From Betaproteobacteria bacterium (GTDB taxonomy: Bacteria > Pseudomonadota > Gammaproteobacteria > Burkholderiales > Burkholderiaceae_E), in contig VGHV01000111.1 in the NCBI GenBank assembly GCA_016868095.1, positions 1-7,653 on the forward strand: a stretch of 7,653 nucleotides of DNA, given 5' to 3'. The translations under genes were made by a program, and so were the position numbers. Positions within the stretch are counted from its first letter, which is position 1. The number at the start of each line of letters is the position of its first letter. Of this stretch, positions 5,693-7,653 are shown in pieces. Under the pieces are notes generated by a model. The model searched no databases, was not told where the DNA came from, and saw only the letters and a program-made list of their open reading frames with translations.

Positions 5693-6520
5693 ATGTTTAA
5701 TGTCGTGCGATTCGTCATGCTTGGATTGATTGCAATCGGGCTTGTGGCTTGCTCAGGTTCGAGCGAGTCGACAGATCCTGTGATCGATCGTGTCACGATT
5801 CAAAATATTAAGTACGGACAGCTTGGCCGATTTGTTATCGAAGGCAAGCATCTCGATCAAGAGTTTTCGGTGTCACTGTCAAAGTGCACGGGTTTAGCGG
5901 TTGCCGAAGGTGGTTCAGCAACCAGTAAAACAATCACCTGTACCGTCAACGGGACTGGCGCCGCGACAATTTTTGCGAGCTTTAAAGATCAGCAAATTTA
6001 TAGCGCCAATTTCAACGTTCCAGAGCCACAAGTCTTGATGAAAACCTCCTTAGGCGACTTGCTGATAGAGCTCAATCCAACGGCGGCCCCGATCACCGTG
6101 CGAAATTTTCTTGGTTATGTCAATGATCAGTTCTATAACAACACTCAATTTCATCGAATCGAGAAGGGCTTTGTTGCACAGGGCGGGTGGGTCGACTTAA
6201 CGCCAGCGATCAAAAATCCTACGCGCCCTGCTATCACGCTTGAATCGACTAATGGCTTGAGCAATCTCAAAGGAACCATTGCCATGGCACGTACCGATGA
6301 GCCGAATTCGGCAACGAGCCAGTTCTACTTTAATCTCGCCGATAATCTCGGGCTCGACTACGCACAGGGTGTTCGCGACGGTTACGCCGTGTTTGGAAAG
6401 ATTATTCAAGGCATTCCGGTGCTTGATGCAATCGGGCAAGTGCCCATCGCAAACCGTTATGGTTTAGCTACTTTTCCAGCGGCCGATCTCATTATCACTG
6501 AGGTACGCCAGACACAGTAA
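5693..6520 (+). CDS. Cyclophilin-type peptidyl-prolyl cis-trans isomerase lipoprotein with an N-terminal Ig/IPT-like region
   Basis: The protein has 275 residues. A short lipoprotein signal peptide ends in lipobox LVAC with Cys20, followed by Ser-Gly-Ser-Ser, predicting an outer-membrane lipoprotein facing the periplasm. Residues 30-110 look like a small beta-rich domain, with alternating hydrophobic strands and a likely Cys65-Cys83 disulfide, resembling IPT/TIG or Ig-like folds; this is a weak assignment. Residues 113-273 are a cyclophilin domain: FHRIEKGFVAQGG (153-165) holds catalytic Arg155 and Gln163, NSATSQFYF (205-213) is the substrate-groove segment, and GYAVFGKIIQG (230-240) is the conserved C-terminal strand. 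It should catalyse proline isomerisation in exported proteins. The downstream oxygenase gene starts 9 bp after the stop, so the two are probably one operon. Typical bacterial periplasmic cyclophilins lack the extra N-terminal region and the lipid anchor. Confidence 0.92.
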   Translation: MFNVVRFVMLGLIAIGLVACSGSSESTDPVIDRVTIQNIKYGQLGRFVIEGKHLDQEFSVSLSKCTGLAVAEGGSATSKTITCTVNGTGAATIFASFKDQQIYSANFNVPEPQVLMKTSLGDLLIELNPTAAPITVRNFLGYVNDQFYNNTQFHRIEKGFVAQGGWVDLTPAIKNPTRPAITLESTNGLSNLKGTIAMARTDEPNSATSQFYFNLADNLGLDYAQGVRDGYAVFGKIIQGIPVLDAIGQVPIANRYGLATFPAADLIITEVRQTQ

Positions 6521-6529
6521 GGGTGGCAG

Positions 6530-7653
6530 ATGCTTAAGGCTCGATTTGGGGAACCGGCACCCTACTTTATTACGCCGGCTAACAATCGCCCTGACTACCA
6601 CTTTTCCTCAGTCGCGGGACGAAATGTGCTGCTTTGGTTCGCTTCAAGCGGATCACTTGCGCAGTCGAGTGCGCTCTTTGATTTTTTCTTAGCGCAACGT
6701 CAAGCCTTTGACGATCAAGCGCTTTCCCTTTTCATCGTATCGGCCGACCCACGCGATAAGGCAGAGGCGCGCTTTCGGGATTTCATCCCGGGCATCCGTG
6801 TGTTGTGGGATTTTGAAGGGCAGATCGCAAAGCTCTACGGTATGGAAGGCACAACGGTTCAGGGCAATGAGTTTCCGCTCTTTAAGCCTGGACTCCTTTT
6901 GCTTGACCATGGCTTAAGGGGGCTTGCATGGTTTGACTTTGATCAACCTCCAGACCAACTATGGCTTGAGTTACAAAGCATCCTCAGTCGCATCGCACCG
7001 ATCGAACATGGACAAGCTCAGATCCAAGCGCCTGTGCTGATGATTCCTCGAATCTTTGAGCCGGCATTTTGTCGCGAACTCATTGCGTATTACAACGCGC
7101 GCGGTGGCGGCGATTCGGGCTACATGCGTACGCGATTGGATGGGACCATCGAAGGTGTTATCGATTACGGCTTTAAGCGCAGGCGTGACTGTCTGATCGA
7201 CGATGAAGCACTTGCCCGTGAGGCACGTCAACGTATCGAGCAGCGTCTCATACCCCAGATTCGCAAGGTGTTTCGGTTTCGCGTCACTCGCATGGAGCGC
7301 TATCTGATCGCTTGCTATGACAGTAAGGAAGGCGGCTACTTTCGACCTCATCGCGACAATGATGGTAACGGCCACCGACAGTTTGCAGTCACCCTCAATC
7401 TAAACTCCGAGGATTATGAGGGCGGCGATCTAAAGTTTCCCGAATATGGTCAACAGGTTTACAGGGCGCCAACGGGCGGTGCTTGTGTATTCTCATGTTT
7501 TTTACTTCATGAAGCCACCCCAGTGACGCGCGGCACACGTTATGCTTTTGTGCCATTTCTCTATGATGAGGAGTCAGCAAAGATTCGCGAGCAAAACAAC
7601 GCCCGCTACGTTGACCCGAAACATCACTACAAAGCGATCAGCGAGAACAAGTC
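6530..7653 (+). CDS. Cysteine-less thioredoxin/peroxiredoxin-fold domain fused to a prolyl-4-hydroxylase-like Fe(II)/2OG oxygenase, C-terminus cut by window edge
   Basis: The frame is open from ATG 6530 to the right edge, giving 374 codons. Residues 1-155 resemble an AhpC/redoxin fold: the GEPAPYF opening, strand NVLLWFASS, strand LSLFIVSAD, the RVLWDFEGQIAKLYGM segment, then GLLLLDHGLRGLAWF. There is no cysteine before residue 181, so the peroxidatic Cys is missing and the domain is probably structural or binding only. Residues 168-345 form a 2OG-Fe(II) oxygenase of prolyl-4-hydroxylase type: His274 and Asp276 in FRPHRDND, distal His327 in LLHEATPV, and Arg337 in GTRYAF as the likely 2-oxoglutarate ligand. 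No signal peptide is seen, so it is probably cytoplasmic. The Shine-Dalgarno-like AAGGG (6519-6523) overlaps the stop of the cyclophilin gene, indicating coupling. Similar redoxin-oxygenase fusions are, to my knowledge, present in other proteobacteria, with no known substrate. About 374 residues already cover both domains, so little should be missing. Confidence 0.88.
   Translation, partial: MLKARFGEPAPYFITPANNRPDYHFSSVAGRNVLLWFASSGSLAQSSALFDFFLAQRQAFDDQALSLFIVSADPRDKAEARFRDFIPGIRVLWDFEGQIAKLYGMEGTTVQGNEFPLFKPGLLLLDHGLRGLAWFDFDQPPDQLWLELQSILSRIAPIEHGQAQIQAPVLMIPRIFEPAFCRELIAYYNARGGGDSGYMRTRLDGTIEGVIDYGFKRRRDCLIDDEALAREARQRIEQRLIPQIRKVFRFRVTRMERYLIACYDSKEGGYFRPHRDNDGNGHRQFAVTLNLNSEDYEGGDLKFPEYGQQVYRAPTGGACVFSCFLLHEATPVTRGTRYAFVPFLYDEESAKIREQNNARYVDPKHHYKAISENK

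Noticed and set aside
6971..7375. A 134-codon minus-strand frame near the right edge
   Set aside because: It is antisense to the prolyl-hydroxylase-like domain, whose plus-strand frame is open to the window end with clear catalytic motifs.
1..7653. A defence system, mobile element or biosynthetic gene cluster
   Set aside because: No nuclease, transposase, integrase, toxin-antitoxin, reverse transcriptase, repeat array or assembly-line enzyme is visible, and the seven genes have ordinary chromosomal families and composition.

Overview
The window looks like chromosomal DNA from a Gram-negative proteobacterium, most likely a betaproteobacterium of the Burkholderiales type. This rests on protein style and gene pairing (lipoprotein signal peptides, a thiol dioxygenase next to a multi-domain rhodanese, a TauD-like oxygenase of a familiar proteobacterial type). 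GC content is moderate by eye, roughly the low fifties percent. I see no rRNA, tRNA, CRISPR array, insertion sequence or phage gene. No intergenic gap exceeds about 125 bp.

Layout from left to right. (1) A minus-strand pair for thiol/sulfur metabolism: a cysteine dioxygenase-type cupin (1090-1680), then a multi-domain rhodanese that runs off the left edge (1-1042). (2) A divergent gap (1681-1787) with two inverted repeats, then a plus-strand secreted alpha/beta-hydrolase lipoprotein (1788-3173). (3) A minus-strand MFS transporter (3182-4405), convergent with the hydrolase with only 8 bp between the stops. (4) A second divergent gap (4406-4527), then a plus-strand TauD-like Fe(II)/2-oxoglutarate oxygenase (4528-5583). 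(5) A plus-strand pair: a cyclophilin-type prolyl isomerase lipoprotein (5693-6520), and 9 bp later a fusion of a cysteine-less thioredoxin-fold domain with a prolyl-4-hydroxylase-like oxygenase that runs off the right edge (6530-7653).

Functionally, the left pair probably oxidises a small thiol to its sulfinate and handles the sulfur. The transporter and TauD-like enzyme share a divergent control region and may act on the same unknown small molecule. The last two genes are probably co-transcribed, but the isomerase is exported and the oxygenase appears cytoplasmic. Three of the seven proteins are mononuclear non-haem iron oxygenases of three different families.

I see no convincing new multi-gene system. 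The most unusual signals are small: a 20-bp tandem duplication that copies the rhodanese start region and creates a 7-codon upstream ORF coupled by ATGA; a perfect CRP-consensus palindrome at class II spacing before the cyclophilin gene; a TauD-like gene that may be leaderless; and a perfect 16-bp palindrome inside that gene.
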